64,000 bases of DNA from Candidatus Rhodoferax mariagerensis (GCA_016719055.1 JADKAW010000002.1:124001-188000); one strand, 5' to 3'. Counted from the first letter of the stretch, positions 1 to 9,304 are shown. Translations and numbers: made by a program. The notes: generated from the letters alone by a model not told the origin.

Positions 1-2
1 AT

Positions 3-275
3 CTGGGTGGCATCACCAAGCATGGTGAAGTCTATCTGCGAACGCTGCTGATCCAGGGTGCCAAATCGGCTGTTATGACGGCACACCGGCGAAGACCCGA
101 TCTCCAAGTGGGTGCATCAATTGCGTGAAAAATCAGGCTGGCAAAGGCCACAGTAGCGTTGGCGAACAAGAATGCGCGCATTCTGTGGGCCGTGTTCACC
201 AAGGATAAGCCGTTTGATGCGGGCCATATCAGCGTCAAGCCGGGTTCACCACAAGCCGCCATGTGTGCAGCTTGA
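3..275 (+). pseudogene. IS110-family transposase, C-terminal remnant
   Basis: Reading from base 3 gives LGGITKHGEVYLRTLLIQGA followed by a run that matches the conserved end of IS110/IS116/IS902 transposases (the transposase_20 region). The match then jumps frame twice: around base 100 into a frame reading WVHQLREKSGW, and around base 150 into one reading ALANKNARILWAV, which ends at a TGA at 273-275. The 5' part lies outside the window. Two frame breaks in so short a stretch mean that this copy is dead. Seen directly: the three frame pieces. Inferred: membership of IS110. Confidence 0.75.
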
Positions 276-612
276 AGACGCTTTAGAAAGATGGAAGGTT
301 TCTTGCCAGACGTAAATGTGAAGATGCAATCAACAGCTCAGACCGGCAGCAGGTAAGCTCGGTAAGGGTTCAGTGGCTTTGGACCACGGTTTCCGATTGG
401 AGCCCTGCTGAGCGGTTCGTATCTGGGTCCGCACCGAAATATCAGTGCAACAAGGCCGTCTGTAGATGTGCAGTCTGTTTCCTCGTTTTATTGCCGCTTT
501 CGTTTACACAAATGCAATGAATACCGTTTATCAAGAAAATGCAGAAAAACCTGTTGGACCTGTGAGAAGTCCCTGTAAAATCCCTTAATATAGCTTTTCC
601 TACAATATGTCG
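276..612. other. Gene-free stretch after the IS110 remnant
   Basis: I see no convincing gene here. It may hold the non-coding right end of the IS110 remnant, but no terminal repeat or boundary could be recognised. A short hairpin at 613-634 (CTCTG and GGCT stems) overlaps the end of the minus-strand hemerythrin gene and has no T-run, so it is not called a terminator. Confidence 0.4.
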
Positions 613-621
613 CTCTGTGGC

Positions 622-1128
622 TCAAGCCGCAGAGAGGTTTTCCTCTGAAGTTTCATGAGTGGCGCAGTCGGCACCATGACAACCTTCAATCTTGTCCTTG
701 GGCAGCGCCTGCGGCATGTTGACTAGGCCGGTTGTTTCGTCGTATCCCACGCTGCGCAGGTGCAGGGCTAGCGCGGCATCCATGCTTTGGGCATGCTGCG
801 GAAACCAGGTGCCCAGTTCGTCCGCCATTTGGCGAACCACGGCCAAATTACCGGCGCTGCCTCGTTTGTGACCTTCGCGCATGACTTGCAACACCACTTG
901 GTGCTGTGTGGTGTGGCAGTTGGTGCTGGAGAATCCGGTGTCTGTCATCCAACGGTCTTCCTGGCCGAAATGATCATCTGTGTGCTCAACCAATTGCTGC
1001 CAGAGTGGCAACAGTTCAGTATCCGACGCATTGACCACGATTGCCAGCAGGTCAACAAATTCGTGGTGCGTGGCATCCATCACCGGCAAACCCAGTACCA
1101 GTGTTTCGGACCATGGCAAAGTCAGCAT
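622..1128 (-). CDS. Bacteriohemerythrin
   Basis: A 168-residue protein of the bacterial hemerythrin family, cytosolic proteins that bind O2 at a carboxylate-bridged di-iron site and serve in oxygen sensing, storage or delivery. The ligand set is complete in the expected order: H22 in MDATHHEF, H53xxxE57, H72xxxH76 and H112xxxxD117. The length is slightly above the usual 130-150 residues because of a C-terminal tail (about 140-168) containing CHGADCATH, a possible extra metal or redox site whose role I cannot state. It is divergent from the 2-oxoacid oxidoreductase operon and shares its upstream region, which holds FNR-like palindromes. The likely theme is coping with O2 next to an O2-sensitive iron-sulfur enzyme; that link is inference. 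Confidence 0.9.
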   Translation of the reverse strand: MLTLPWSETLVLGLPVMDATHHEFVDLLAIVVNASDTELLPLWQQLVEHTDDHFGQEDRWMTDTGFSSTNCHTTQHQVVLQVMREGHKRGSAGNLAVVRQMADELGTWFPQHAQSMDAALALHLRSVGYDETTGLVNMPQALPKDKIEGCHGADCATHETSEENLSAA

Positions 1129-1184
1129 GCGGATTCCTTTTAATATTTGAAGCCGCGAGCATAGTTAACTCTTGAGAGTATGAT

Positions 1185-1198
1185 TTGACCCATGTCAT
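1185..1198. promoter_or_regulatory. Possible second FNR/CRP-type palindrome
   Basis: TTGACCCATGTCAT has the TTGA-N6-TCA skeleton of FNR/Dnr-family sites but departs from TTGAT-N4-ATCAA at the inner and final positions. It lies nearer the hemerythrin gene and could serve that promoter. Weak call. Confidence 0.3.
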
Positions 1199-1242
1199 GA
1201 ATCGATAAAGTCATTGAACAGTCAGCGACACAATGGCAAATG

Positions 1243-1256
1243 TTGATCTAAGTCAA
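1243..1256. promoter_or_regulatory. FNR-type box upstream of the oxidoreductase operon
   Basis: TTGATCTAAGTCAA matches the FNR/ANR consensus TTGAT-N4-ATCAA at nine of ten defined positions. A class II FNR promoter centred 41.5 bp upstream would start transcription near base 1291, and TATCAA at 1275-1280 sits where a -10 element would then be expected. This predicts anaerobic induction of the operon that begins at 1341. The site is seen directly; the regulator is inferred. Confidence 0.65.
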
Positions 1257-1340
1257 AAACTAATTTCTTGACCGTATCAACATTCGCCCTGTTCAAAAAT
1301 ATCCGGATAGCGGATTTTTCAGATAACCGAGGAGCAAATC

Positions 1341-1931
1341 ATGTTTCAAATACGTATTCACGGTCGCGGCGGCCAAGGGGTGGTCACGGGTGCCGAGATG
1401 ATGTCCATTGCGGCGTTTTTGGGGGGACGCAACGCACAGGCCTTCCCCAGCTTTGGGTCCGAACGCACTGGCGCGCCGGTGGTGGCGTTTTGCCGTATGG
1501 ACGATAAAGAGATACGTCTGCGTGAACCCATCATGCAGCCTGACGTCATCATCATCCAGGATCCCACCCTGCTGCACCAGGTCGATGTCTTTGGCGGCCT
1601 CAAGAAAGATGGCTACATCCTGATTAACACCACCCGCAGTTTTGTTGAGATGGGCTTGGGCGACTTTGTACAGGGTTTTCGGCCCGAGCGGTTGCTCACG
1701 GTACCTGCTACTGAACTGGCGTTAAAACATGTGGGTCGACCGGTGCCCAACATGCCCTTACTGGGGGCTTTTGCTGCCTTGAGCGGCCTGATATCACTCG
1801 ATGCTGTGCACAACGCCATCGATCAAAAATTCTCGGGTGTTGTGGCCAAAGGCAACAAAGCTGCAGCCAAAGAAGCCTACGAAATCGTCATGGAACAGGA
1901 AAAAAAGACACAGGAGACCGAACATGCTTGA
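1341..1931 (+). CDS. 2-oxoacid:acceptor oxidoreductase, gamma subunit
   Basis: A 196-residue gamma subunit of the pyruvate/2-oxoacid:ferredoxin oxidoreductase family, which oxidatively decarboxylates a 2-oxoacid to the acyl-CoA with TPP and iron-sulfur clusters. The family signatures GRGGQGVVTGAE (near residue 8) and PSFGSERTGAPVVAF (near residue 35) are clear, and the length is normal for a separate gamma subunit. A GAGGAG-like ribosome site precedes the ATG. It is the first gene of the operon, and its last codons overlap the alpha gene by 8 bp, so the two are probably translationally coupled. The substrate (pyruvate, phenylglyoxylate, indolepyruvate or another) cannot be told from sequence by eye. 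Confidence 0.9.
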   Translation: MFQIRIHGRGGQGVVTGAEMMSIAAFLGGRNAQAFPSFGSERTGAPVVAFCRMDDKEIRLREPIMQPDVIIIQDPTLLHQVDVFGGLKKDGYILINTTRSFVEMGLGDFVQGFRPERLLTVPATELALKHVGRPVPNMPLLGAFAALSGLISLDAVHNAIDQKFSGVVAKGNKAAAKEAYEIVMEQEKKTQETEHA

Positions 1932-3177
1932 ACAATGCGAAGGCTCACATGCAGTAGCGCAGGCCGTGGCTTTGAGCCGCCCGGAGGTGATCTGTGCCTA
2001 CCCGATCTCACCCCAAACCCACATCGTCGAGGGACTGGGTGAATTGGTGAAATCCGGCGCACTGGAAAAGTGCGAATTCATCAACGTCGAGTCCGAGTTC
2101 GCGGCGCTGAGTGTGGCCATTGGCGCATCTGCAGCGGGTGCTCGCTCCTACACCGCCACCGCCAGCCAAGGGCTTTTGTTCATGGCCGAGGCGGTCTACA
2201 ACGCTTCAGGCCTGGGTTTGCCAATCGTGATGACGGTAGCCAACCGCGCGATTGGCGCACCAATCAACATCTGGAACGACCACACCGACAGCATGTCCAT
2301 GCGCGATGCCGGATGGCTGCAAATTTTTGCCGAGACCAACCAGGAAGCGCTCGACCTGCACATCCAGGCCTTCAAGATCGCCGAAGAACTCTCTTTGCCG
2401 GTGATGGTCTGCATGGACGGCTTCATCCTGACCCACGCCTACGAACGCATCGACATGCCCGATCAGGCCCAGGTTGACAAATTCCTGCCGCCTTATGAGC
2501 CACGCCAGGTCCTTGACCCCAACGAGCCCATCACCATCGGCGCCATGGTCGGCCCCGAAGCCTTCACCGAAGTACGCTACCTGGCCCACGCCAAACAAAT
2601 GCAGGCGCTGGACCTCATCCCGCAAATCGCAGCCGAGTTCAAGCAACAATTTGGCCGCGACTCCGGTGGCCTGATCAAAACCTACCAAACCGAAGACGCC
2701 GACACCATCGTCATCGCCATGGGTTCGGTGCTAGGTACCATCAAAGACACCGTGGATGACCTGCGGGCTGAAGGCATCAAGGTCGGCGTGCTGGGCATCA
2801 CCTCCTATCGCCCCTTCCCGATATCGGCCATCCGGGACGCTACCGCCAAAGCCAAACGCATCGTTGTCATCGAAAAATGCTTTGCTGTAGGCATCGGCGG
2901 CATCGTCTCGCGCGACGTGCGCAGTGCCGTGCGCAACCGTCCGCAACCCGTACTCACTGTTGTGGCTGGCCTGGGTGGGCGTGCCATTACCAAAGCCTCG
3001 GTGCACAAACTGCTGATCGACGCGATTGCCGACAAACTCGAACTACTGACCTTTCTGGATCTGGACTGGGCCGTGGTCAACCGGGTGCTTGAGAGGGAGA
3101 AAACCCAACGCCGTTCAGGCCCTATTGCCGAGGGCGTGCTGCGCGACATGGGCAGCGCGTCATCGCGTGTGTCCTAA
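1924..3177 (+). CDS. 2-oxoacid:acceptor oxidoreductase, alpha subunit
   Basis: A 417-residue alpha subunit. The start at 1924 (MLEQCEGSHAVAQAV) is chosen because it overlaps the gamma stop and aligns with the usual N-terminus; the open frame extends further upstream inside the gamma gene without family similarity. Recognisable parts are the pyrimidine-binding half (AYPISPQTHIVE, then VESEFAALSVAIGASAAGAR), the TASQGLLFMAE motif, and a domain II stretch (AIGAPINIWNDHTD). The C-terminal part ends in the transketolase-C-like region (GVLGITSYRPFP, VVIEKCFAVG). It pairs with the beta subunit to form the TPP site. It is followed after 25 bp by the beta gene. Confidence 0.9.
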   Translation: MLEQCEGSHAVAQAVALSRPEVICAYPISPQTHIVEGLGELVKSGALEKCEFINVESEFAALSVAIGASAAGARSYTATASQGLLFMAEAVYNASGLGLPIVMTVANRAIGAPINIWNDHTDSMSMRDAGWLQIFAETNQEALDLHIQAFKIAEELSLPVMVCMDGFILTHAYERIDMPDQAQVDKFLPPYEPRQVLDPNEPITIGAMVGPEAFTEVRYLAHAKQMQALDLIPQIAAEFKQQFGRDSGGLIKTYQTEDADTIVIAMGSVLGTIKDTVDDLRAEGIKVGVLGITSYRPFPISAIRDATAKAKRIVVIEKCFAVGIGGIVSRDVRSAVRNRPQPVLTVVAGLGGRAITKASVHKLLIDAIADKLELLTFLDLDWAVVNRVLEREKTQRRSGPIAEGVLRDMGSASSRVS

Positions 3178-3202
3178 GACGACTTGCAAAGAGAGATATA
3201 TC

Positions 3203-4196
3203 ATGGAACAGTCATTGGTTAAGTTTTACCAGACCGGCACTTTTACCGTAGGCAACCGTTTGCTGGAACCCGATCAGCGCAGTGTGCAAGCCAATGTGCA
3301 GCGCAAGAACTCGCTAAACTCAGGTCACCGGGCCTGCCAAGGCTGTGGCGAGGCACTGGGTGCGCGCTACGCCATCGATGCGGCGATGGAGGCCACCGAC
3401 GGCAAGCTGATCGCTGCCAACGCCACCGGATGCCTGGAGGTATTCTCCACTCCCTACCCCGAAACCTCCTGGCAAATGCCCTGGATCCACTCCTTGTTTG
3501 GCAACACCGCTGCGGTGGCCACCGGCATCGCCGCTGCGATGAAAGTCAAGGGGCGCAGCGATGTGCGGGTGGTCGCGCAGGGTGGCGACGGTGGCACCAC
3601 CGACATTGGTTTTGGCTGCCTGTCGGGCATGTTCCGAACGCAACGACGACGTGCTCTATATCTGCTACGACAACGAAGCATACATGAATACTGGGGTGCA
3701 GCGCTCTAGCGCCACGCCGCCAGCGGCGCGCACAGCCACCACCATGCCAGTGGGGCCGAAGCCTGGCAACGAGTTTGGCCAAGGCAAAAATGTGCCACAC
3801 ATCGCCATGGCGCACGAAATTCCCTATGTGGCTACCGCCACAGTGGCCGATTTGCGTGACTTGGAATACAAGGTCAAGAAAGCCATGGGTATGCGCGGGG
3901 CGCGCTACATCCACATCTTTGTACCTTGCCCGCTGGGCTGGGGTGCGGCATCGAACGACACCATCAAGCTGTCGCGACTGGCCGTAGAAAGTGGCGTGTT
4001 TCCGGTGTTTGAGGCCGAACGCGGTGAGGTGACCGGTGTACTGAAGATCCGCCACCAGATACCGATCGAAGACTACCTCAAACCACAAAAGCGCTTTGCC
4101 CACCTGTTTGGCAAGAGCCCGGACGTGACCACCATCGCACGCCTGCAAGCCCGTGCTGACCGCAATATTCGCCGTTTTAGCTTGTTAGGGGAATGA
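3203..4196 (+). CDS. 2-oxoacid:acceptor oxidoreductase, beta subunit (frameshifted)
   Basis: The TPP- and 4Fe-4S-binding beta subunit, about 330 residues if repaired. The start at 3203 (MEQSLVKFYQ) follows a GAGAGA ribosome site. Cluster cysteines are in CQGCGE and TGCLEVFS; TPP/Mg binding is seen in GGDGGTTDIGFG and, after the break, YICYDNEAYMNTG. The frame changes after LSGMF: at 3632-3635 the sequence reads TTCC where TTC followed directly by GAACGC would keep the frame. One extra C at 3634 or 3635 thus splits the gene into 3203-3709 and a piece running in the other frame to 4196. Everything downstream is well conserved, so this is more likely a sequencing error or a very recent mutation than an old pseudogene. 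Confidence 0.85.
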
Positions 4197-4198
4197 CC

Positions 4199-5824
4199 AT
4201 GCAAAAACCATTTGCCATCACACTCGATGTCGGCAGCTCGCTGGCCAACCATACCGGTTCCTGGCGCAATTCGCGCCCGGTCTATCTGAGCCGCAAGCCA
4301 CCTTGCAACCACCAATGCCCGGCCGGTGAAAACATCCAGGCTTGGCTGTTTCATGCCGAGTCAGGCAACTACGAAGCGGCCTGGCGCGCCTTGGTCGAAG
4401 ACAACCCGTTCCCGGCCATCATGGGGCGTGTGTGTTACCACACCTGCGAGAGCGCCTGCAACCGGGCCCAGCTTGATTCAGCGGTGGGCATCAACTCGGT
4501 GGAGAACTTTCTGGGTGACCAGGCCATTGCCCAAGGCTGGAAGTTTGCCCCGCCGGCGGCGGCCACCGGCAAAAAGGTGATGATTGTGGGTGCCGGGCCG
4601 TCGGGCCTATCGGCCGCCTACCACCTGGCACGCCTGGGTCATGCTGTGACGGTGATCGAGGCTGGCCCCTTGCCCGGAGGCATGATGCGGTTTGGCATCC
4701 CGCAATACCGCCTGCCGCGCCCGGTGCTCGACGCTGAAGTGCAACGCATCGTCGATCTGGGTGTGCGCATCGAATACAACACCAAAGTCTCCAACGTGCT
4801 GGAATCCAAACTATCGGGTGGCTTTGATGCGGTGTTTTTGGCTGTAGGTGCACACATTGCCAAACGCGCCTACATCCCGGCCGGTGACTCGGCCAAAGTG
4901 CTGGATGCCATTTCGGTGCTGCGCTCCATGGAGGGAGAGGAAAAGCCCCTGCTGGGGCGTAAGGTGGTGATTTATGGCGGGGGCAACACGGCCATCGACA
5001 TGGCGCGCACCGCCAAGCGGCTCGGTGCCACTGAGTCGATCATTGTTTACCGGCGCAACCGCGAGAAAATGCCGGCGCATGATTTTGAGGTCGAAGAGGC
5101 GCTGCAAGAGGGTGTGATGATCAAATGGCTGTCCACCATCAAACAAGCTGGGGAGTCCTCCATCACGGTTGAAAAGATGGCGCTTGATGACAAGGGTTTT
5201 CCGCAGCCTACTGGCGAATTTGAAACACTGGAAGCTGACTCGGTGGTGCTGGCACTCGGGCAGGATGTCGATCTGTCTCTGATCGAGGGCATCCCGGGGT
5301 TGCTGGTGCAAGACGGTGTGGTGCAGGTTAATGCGCAGATGATGACCGGGCATGCCGGCATTTTCGCCGGAGGCGACATGGTGCCTGCCGAGCGCAACGC
5401 CACGGTGGCCATTGGGCACGGTAAGAAGGCTGCGCGCAACATTGACGCCTGGCTTAAAGGCGAGGCCTGCTCGGCCAAACCCGAGACTGAGCTGGCGACC
5501 TTTGACAAGCTTAACACCTGGTATTACAGTGATGCACCCAAGACGGTGCGTCCGATGCTTGACATCATTCGCCGGCAATCGACCTTTGAGGAAGTGCAGG
5601 GTGGACTCGATGAGACCAACGCGCTGTTCGAGGCGCGCCGGTGTCTTTCCTGTGGCAACTGTTTTGAATGTGACAACTGCTACGGTGTATGCCCGGACAA
5701 TGCTGTGATCAAAAAAGGACCTGGAAAGGGCTTTGACTTTAATTACGACTACTGCAAAGGCTGCGGCATTTGTGTTTCAGAATGTCCGTGTGGGGCCATC
5801 AAGATGGTGCCTGAAGATATTTGA
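4199..5824 (+). CDS. GltD-like NAD(P)H oxidoreductase fused to a 2[4Fe-4S] ferredoxin
   Basis: An FAD- and NAD(P)-binding protein of the glutamate synthase small-subunit type with a C-terminal dicluster ferredoxin, 541 residues. In order: N-terminal cluster cysteines (CNHQCPAGE, CYHTCESACN), the first dinucleotide fold (GAGPSGLSAAYHLA), the NAD(P) fold (GGGNTAIDMA), the second FAD motif (GIFAGGDMV), then CLSCGNCFECDNCYGVCP and CKGCGICVSECPCGA. It stands in the place of the delta ferredoxin subunit and would pass electrons from the oxidoreductase to NAD(P)+, as in the NAD-linked phenylglyoxylate oxidoreductase of Azoarcus. That parallel is from memory of the family. The ATG at 4199 is preferred to 4193 because AGGGGA at 4187-4192 is correctly spaced for it. 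Confidence 0.85.
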   Translation: MQKPFAITLDVGSSLANHTGSWRNSRPVYLSRKPPCNHQCPAGENIQAWLFHAESGNYEAAWRALVEDNPFPAIMGRVCYHTCESACNRAQLDSAVGINSVENFLGDQAIAQGWKFAPPAAATGKKVMIVGAGPSGLSAAYHLARLGHAVTVIEAGPLPGGMMRFGIPQYRLPRPVLDAEVQRIVDLGVRIEYNTKVSNVLESKLSGGFDAVFLAVGAHIAKRAYIPAGDSAKVLDAISVLRSMEGEEKPLLGRKVVIYGGGNTAIDMARTAKRLGATESIIVYRRNREKMPAHDFEVEEALQEGVMIKWLSTIKQAGESSITVEKMALDDKGFPQPTGEFETLEADSVVLALGQDVDLSLIEGIPGLLVQDGVVQVNAQMMTGHAGIFAGGDMVPAERNATVAIGHGKKAARNIDAWLKGEACSAKPETELATFDKLNTWYYSDAPKTVRPMLDIIRRQSTFEEVQGGLDETNALFEARRCLSCGNCFECDNCYGVCPDNAVIKKGPGKGFDFNYDYCKGCGICVSECPCGAIKMVPEDI

Positions 5825-5858
5825 AGGCCAATGTTGACTTTGATTGCGAGCATAAACT

Positions 5859-6296
5859 ATGTTTAAGCACATTCTGGTTCCGGTAGATGGTTCCTCGACC
5901 TCTGAGGTGGCTGTCGGAAAAGCCACTGAGCTTGCGAAGGCATTTGGGAGCACTGTCACCGTTATTTACGTGATCGACCCTTACCCCTTTACCGGGGTGG
6001 GCACTGATTTCGCCTATGGTCAGGCTGAATACCTGAGTGCTGCTACTGCCGAAGCCCATGCCGCTGTTCACGCCGCCAAAGAAGCCTTTGCAAATGCGGG
6101 AACAACGGTGGACACCTCAGTCATTGAAGCCCACACAGCGTGGCGGGGCATCGTCGAGGCTGGCAATTCGCTGCAGGCGGACCTGATCGTGATGGGCTCA
6201 CATGGCCGCAGTGGTCTTGAAAAACTGGTACTGGGCAGTGTGGCCCAGGCCGTGCTGTCGCATACCAAGTTGCCGGTACTGGTGGTACGCAGCTAA
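5859..6296 (+). CDS. Universal stress protein, UspA family
   Basis: A 145-residue single-domain Usp. It begins with the canonical FKHILVPVDGS strand and aspartate and ends with the ATP-binding loop GSHGRSGLEKLVLGS, which fits G-x2-G-x9-G-S, then LPVLVVRS. Such proteins bind ATP, dimerise, and are induced by starvation or anoxia. It starts 34 bp after the ferredoxin-fusion gene on the same strand and is probably the last gene of the FNR-linked operon, which suggests induction under low oxygen. It converges with nrdJ, with 14 bp between the stops. Confidence 0.9.
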   Translation: MFKHILVPVDGSSTSEVAVGKATELAKAFGSTVTVIYVIDPYPFTGVGTDFAYGQAEYLSAATAEAHAAVHAAKEAFANAGTTVDTSVIEAHTAWRGIVEAGNSLQADLIVMGSHGRSGLEKLVLGSVAQAVLSHTKLPVLVVRS

Positions 6297-6310
6297 TCGA
6301 TGCTCAGCCA

Positions 6311-9211
6311 CTAACCACATTGCCCGACATAACCACAGGCGGTGCAGAAATCGCAACCGTCTTTGTGGATCACTGTGGGATTGCCGCATTCTGGACAGGT
6401 CTTACCTGCCATGGTGTGGCTGGCTGCTTTTGTTTCTGGCGTGTCGAGCACACCCATGTCTCGCAGCGGATAGCCTTCTTCGTTCAAAATACCAAGCATG
6501 GCATAGCGATGAATAATCAGCCTAGCGATATAGGCCACGGTTGATGGCCAGGTTTGTTGGCGACGTTCGTCATTGGGTAGACCTGGAACAAACGCCATGA
6601 AGTGACCCAGGGGTTCAGCGTAATTCAGCAACTTGCGAAGTTTCATCCCGATCCAGGCTGGGTCTATGACCCGCATGTCCAGTGACAACAAGCGGGCCAG
6701 TCCATCCATGGCCCTTGGGTAATTGCCACTGAATCCAACGGCGCAGGGGCGTGTCACGACACCGCCGTCGGCACCAGGCAGGTTGACTTCTTTCAATGTC
6801 AATGTAAAAGCCTCGCTAGTGGCCGGATTGTCGACGTCAACGGCCCAGGCAAGGGTGCCGGAAGGGCCCGTTTGAGGCTCACCACGGCTGAACATAGCAT
6901 CAATCACCGGCGTCGAAACAGGTTTGGTTGGCGTTGAATTGGGTGAATTGGAGGCAATCTGCTCGCAGCGCCACCGAATCACTGCTGCTGTTGCGGCAAC
7001 GACACCCGGGAAAAGCCGACGCTCGCCATGGGGTGGAAATGGCATTTCAAACGCATGCTCTTCACTGACTGTCGTCAATGCATCAAGTTTAAGCTGTAGC
7101 CAGGCGGGATCATTGGCGCGTAAGTCCATGGACAGTGTTTTAGCTAGTGCACCCAGTCCGCGCGGTTGCTCTGAGCCGTTAACCCAGACTTCAAATGGCT
7201 GTGCCGGACCACCTTCCTGGGGGGCAAGTTCACCAATGAATAGTGCAAAATCTCCAAATGGGTGATGCACCATGAAGGTCCAGGCCGGGTTTCCGCTAGG
7301 CAATTCTGGACGGCCCGGCCAGCGCAGTGACGACAGTACAGGTGCTGGCAGTCGTTCCAGGGCCAATCGGTGGTTGGCGCCGTCAATTTTCAAAGGCTGG
7401 GCAACGCCGGGCACTGGACCAACGCTTAGCACCGACCCCAGCACACTGTTGGGCCTGTACGTTGCGAGCCCTTTCAATCCTGATGTCCAGGCTTGGGTGT
7501 AGAGGTCCTGAAAATCTTCATAAGGGTAGTCGGCAGGTACATTGACTGTCTTGGAAATTGCTGTGTCAATGCAAGGGGCGACAGCCGCGACCATTTCTGA
7601 GTGGGCTTGCGCACTCATCTCCAGGGCTGTAACAAAGGCAGGGGTCAGCGCGGTGTCTGGCCCTTTAAGGTGGCGGTACAAGCGCCAAGCGTGGTCCTCA
7701 ACGGCATACTCCTTGAAGCTGCCATCAGCCATGCGCTTTTTTCGCGTGTAGGTCCAACTGAAGGCCGGTTCGATGCCGTTGCTGGCGTTGTCTGCAAAGG
7801 CCAGGCTAATCGTTCCCGTGGGGGCGATCGACAACAAATGAGAGTTACGCAAGCCCTGTTTGCGAATGCGGTCTTTCAAGTTGCTTGGCAAACGCGAAGC
7901 AAAAGTCTGGCCGCTCAGATACAGATCTGCGTTGAACAATGGAAACGCACCGCGCTCGCTAGCCAGCGCAGCCGAGGCGTCGTACGCTGTGTCGCGCATG
8001 AGCTCCGAGATTTTTCGTGCCATGTCACGCGCTGCAAGTGTGTCATACCGCAGGTTCAACATCACTAGCGCATCACCCAATCCGGTAAACCCCAACCCAA
8101 CACGTCGCTTGCTGCTGGCTTCTTGCTGCTGTTGGGGCAGGGGCCAAACAGTCGCGTCAAGCACGTTGTCGAGCATTCGCACTGCGATGCGGGCAACTTT
8201 GGAAAAACCTGCGTCGTCAAAACTGGCATTGTCCGCAAAGGGGTTGGTGACAAAACGGGTGAGGTCAATCGATCCAAGGCAACAACAGCCGTAGGGCGGC
8301 AAGGGTTGTTCGGCGCAGGGATTGGTACTGGCAATGGTTTCACAGTACGACAGATTGTTGTCACGATTGATCTGGTCCAGAAACAGCACGCCCGGCTCGG
8401 CGTGGTCATAGGTGGATCGCATGATCTGCTCCCACAAGGTTTTAGCCTTGAGTTTGCGGTAGGCCCAAACACCACTGTCTTTGTTCTGGTAAGCTCCTGC
8501 CTCTTTTTGAGAAATGCCAGGTTCTGCGCGGTGCAGTAACGCAAATTCAGCGTTGGTTTGCACAGCATTCATGAATTCATCTGTGATACCCACAGAAATG
8601 TTGAAATTTTTCAGGTCACCTTTGTCTTTGGCGTGAATGAACTCTTCGATATCAGGGTGATCGCAGCGCAGCACCCCCATTTGGGCACCACGCCGTGCTC
8701 CGGCTGATTCAACGGTTTCGCAAGATCGATCAAACACCCGCATGTAACTGACGGGGCCTGATGCACTGCTTTGGGTGCTGCCAACCCACGCCCCACGCGG
8801 ACGAATGCGCGAAAAATCGTAGCCTACACCACCCCCTCTTCGCATAGTTTCAGCGGCTTCGGTCAGTGCGGTGTAAATGCCTGGATGACCGTCCTCCACG
8901 TGTGCAATTGAATCACCGACGGGCTGAACAAAACAATTGATCAGTGTGGCTGAAAGATTGGTACCCGCGGCTGACTGAATCCGACCTGCCGGCAAAAAAC
9001 CTGATTCGAGCGTTTGCAGGAATTTGGATTCCCAGGATTTCTGCTGATCAGGCAGCTCGACACTGGCTAAAGCACGAGCAACCCGGCGGTTGACATCTGA
9101 AATGGTCTTTTCTGAACCCTTGCTGTATTTTTCAATGAGGACTTCTTCACTGATGGGTTGTGTTGCCATGATCTTGTCTGAGTGGGGTTGATCGGCAGAT
9201 AACTGTGTCAT
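6311..9211 (-). CDS. nrdJ: Adenosylcobalamin-dependent ribonucleotide reductase (class II)
   Basis: A 966-residue NrdJ that makes deoxyribonucleotides with adenosylcobalamin as radical source, so it works with or without oxygen. Seen: the N-terminal substrate-site cysteine region (LSATLINCFVQPVGDS), the active-site stretch NPCAEQPLPPYGCCCLGSID, the phosphate-binding APTGTISLAF, and a C-terminal tail with CPECGNPTVIHKDGCDFC and CGYVGQCG, the redox/zinc-like cysteines typical of long NrdJ forms. A tail domain of about 250 residues lies between the barrel and these cysteines. No nrdR or cobalamin gene is nearby and no B12 riboswitch was recognised upstream, but two NrdR-like boxes are present at 9305-9350. 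It is transcribed alone. Confidence 0.93.
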   Translation of the reverse strand: MTQLSADQPHSDKIMATQPISEEVLIEKYSKGSEKTISDVNRRVARALASVELPDQQKSWESKFLQTLESGFLPAGRIQSAAGTNLSATLINCFVQPVGDSIAHVEDGHPGIYTALTEAAETMRRGGGVGYDFSRIRPRGAWVGSTQSSASGPVSYMRVFDRSCETVESAGARRGAQMGVLRCDHPDIEEFIHAKDKGDLKNFNISVGITDEFMNAVQTNAEFALLHRAEPGISQKEAGAYQNKDSGVWAYRKLKAKTLWEQIMRSTYDHAEPGVLFLDQINRDNNLSYCETIASTNPCAEQPLPPYGCCCLGSIDLTRFVTNPFADNASFDDAGFSKVARIAVRMLDNVLDATVWPLPQQQQEASSKRRVGLGFTGLGDALVMLNLRYDTLAARDMARKISELMRDTAYDASAALASERGAFPLFNADLYLSGQTFASRLPSNLKDRIRKQGLRNSHLLSIAPTGTISLAFADNASNGIEPAFSWTYTRKKRMADGSFKEYAVEDHAWRLYRHLKGPDTALTPAFVTALEMSAQAHSEMVAAVAPCIDTAISKTVNVPADYPYEDFQDLYTQAWTSGLKGLATYRPNSVLGSVLSVGPVPGVAQPLKIDGANHRLALERLPAPVLSSLRWPGRPELPSGNPAWTFMVHHPFGDFALFIGELAPQEGGPAQPFEVWVNGSEQPRGLGALAKTLSMDLRANDPAWLQLKLDALTTVSEEHAFEMPFPPHGERRLFPGVVAATAAVIRWRCEQIASNSPNSTPTKPVSTPVIDAMFSRGEPQTGPSGTLAWAVDVDNPATSEAFTLTLKEVNLPGADGGVVTRPCAVGFSGNYPRAMDGLARLLSLDMRVIDPAWIGMKLRKLLNYAEPLGHFMAFVPGLPNDERRQQTWPSTVAYIARLIIHRYAMLGILNEEGYPLRDMGVLDTPETKAASHTMAGKTCPECGNPTVIHKDGCDFCTACGYVGQCG

Positions 9212-9304
9212 GAGCAGGCCTCTTGATTGGGTGCAGGGAGCGAAAGATGAGCGTATTCAAAGGCTATGGAAAAATCCAAAGATCATGGCGACCGTTGAGG
9301 TCAA

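Noticed and set aside
3632..3640. Programmed +1 frameshift in the oxidoreductase beta gene
   Set aside because: No stop codon or slippery site of the RF2 type is present, and other C-run indels in the window favour an error or simple mutation.
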